Part shown: positions 6,270 through 6,480 of the stretch, piece by piece | How the letters are laid out: the number at the start of each line of letters is the position of its first letter | How positions within the stretch are numbered: the stretch's first letter is position 1 | Assembly (NCBI GenBank): GCA_963975495.1 | Contig: CAXBID010000222.1 | Location: 1 to 6,480 of the forward strand | DNA from: CAXBID01 sp963975495 | Lineage (GTDB): Bacteria; Bacteroidota; Bacteroidia; Flavobacteriales; Flavobacteriaceae | Length of the DNA: 6,480 nt | Direction: 5' to 3' | Notes under the pieces: model-generated | What the model saw: only the letters and a program-made list of their open reading frames with translations | Database searches by the model: none | Told to the model about the DNA's origin: nothing | Made by a program: the position numbers and the translations under genes

Positions 6270-6410
6270 GGCGTTAACGATTGAACGACATGTTTGAGCT
6301 CCCCGATCCCGCTATCGGGAGAGGGAGCGAGTAGTGAAATATTTATATTCACGAATTCAAAAATTTAAAATATAAACCAATGAGTAAAACGTGATCCTTG
6401 TGGTAACGCC
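6270..6410. repeat. Candidate intergenic repeat element with inverted ends and internal hairpin
   Basis: GGCGTTA (6270-6276) and TAACGCC (6404-6410) are exact inverted repeats 141 bp apart end to end. Between them lies a hairpin at 6298-6328: outer stem GCTCCC/GGGAGC and inner stem CGAT/ATCG around the loop CCCGCT. Its G+C content stands out sharply from the surrounding AT-rich DNA. On the minus strand the left part reads GGGCGTTACCACAAGGATCA, which reminds me of intergenic repeats scattered in Bacteroidota genomes; that is memory, not a search. Only one copy is in this window, so repeat status is inferred. No coding sequence is present, so if mobile it would have to be moved by a protein encoded elsewhere. 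Confidence 0.5.
6298..6328 (+). other. GC-rich hairpin inside the candidate repeat
   Basis: Two stacked stems: GCTCCC (6298-6303) with GGGAGC (6323-6328), and CGAT (6304-6307) with ATCG (6314-6317), leaving GGAGA (6318-6322) as a bulge. Competing foldings exist, such as TCCCG/CGGGA at 6307-6320. It follows the HTH stop by 56 bases and could protect or pause the transcript end, but the sequence after it is not U-rich. Confidence 0.6.
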
Positions 6411-6480
6411 CAAAAACAAAAATAATTTTTATGACTATCGGATAGTTTGCACATGAAGTCAACTTTTAAGTTTTGTAAAA

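Larger units (their letters stand above)
6242..6480. other. Gene-free 3' region
   Basis: No reading frame here has codon use or length like a gene on either strand. It holds the candidate repeat element at 6270-6410 and, after it, about 70 bases of AT-rich sequence with a 13-base palindrome (ACTATC-G-GATAGT, 6434-6446). The HTH gene is not followed by a classic terminator: the hairpin inside the repeat has no U-tract. Confidence 0.7.

Noticed and set aside
6298..6328. Terminator of the HTH operon
   Set aside because: The hairpin is strong but is followed by a G/A-rich sequence without a U-tract, so it is described as part of the repeat instead.
6342..6376. 8-bp inverted repeat TTTATATT / AATATAAA
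   Set aside because: Pure A/T arms with a 19-base loop are expected by chance at this base composition.
6261..6410. Integron attC recombination site
   Set aside because: The inverted ends recall attC, but the required RYYYAAC and GTTRRRY core sequences are absent in the right orientation and there is no integrase or cassette.
6434..6446. Palindrome ACTATC-G-GATAGT
   Set aside because: A one-base centre cannot form a hairpin loop with the full stem, and an isolated 6-bp palindrome in AT-rich DNA is weak evidence for an operator.
6446..6475. Possible promoter reading out of the right edge (TTTG, 17-bp gap, TAAGTTTTG)
   Set aside because: The -7 box has one base too many and the spacer is short; no gene is visible downstream to support it.

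Overview
The window is AT-rich chromosomal DNA that looks like a marine-type member of the Flavobacteriaceae (Bacteroidota). The signs are strong A/T codon bias, start codons without Shine-Dalgarno sequences, a promoter with the Bacteroidota -33 TTTG / -7 TAnnTTTG pattern, and a gene set (large secreted PIG-L deacetylase, SSS symporter, Gfo/Idh/MocA oxidoreductase) that is familiar from this group. Genus cannot be decided from the sequence.

Layout, all on the + strand. Bases 1-132 hold what is probably the last few codons of an upstream gene, a hairpin terminator (78-99) and a possible -7 box. A very compact four-gene unit follows at 133-5445: a secreted PIG-L deacetylase with a C-terminal glutamine-amidotransferase-like fold; a 36-residue single-pass membrane protein (2654-2764); a sodium:solute symporter whose start is best placed at 2766; and a Gfo/Idh/MocA oxidoreductase whose start (4459) lies inside the end of the symporter gene. 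The gaps are 1 nt and 1 nt, then a 23-nt overlap, so co-transcription and translational coupling are very likely. A working reading is a nutrient-use cassette: removal of an acyl group outside the inner membrane, Na+-driven uptake of the product through a symporter that may carry a tiny accessory subunit, and NAD(P)-dependent oxidation or reduction in the cytoplasm. The actual substrate cannot be read from the sequence.

After a 135-bp intergenic region with a good promoter (5488-5519) comes a second operon: a four-helix membrane protein (5581-6051) overlapping by 11 nt a 66-residue Cro/CI-type regulator (6041-6241). The last 239 bases carry no gene. They hold a candidate 141-bp intergenic repeat (6270-6410) with 7-bp inverted ends and a strong internal hairpin, and then plain AT-rich sequence.

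The items most worth attention are the unannotated micro-protein between the deacetylase and symporter genes, and the inverted-end element at the right side. No CRISPR array, tRNA, rRNA or insertion-sequence transposase is visible.
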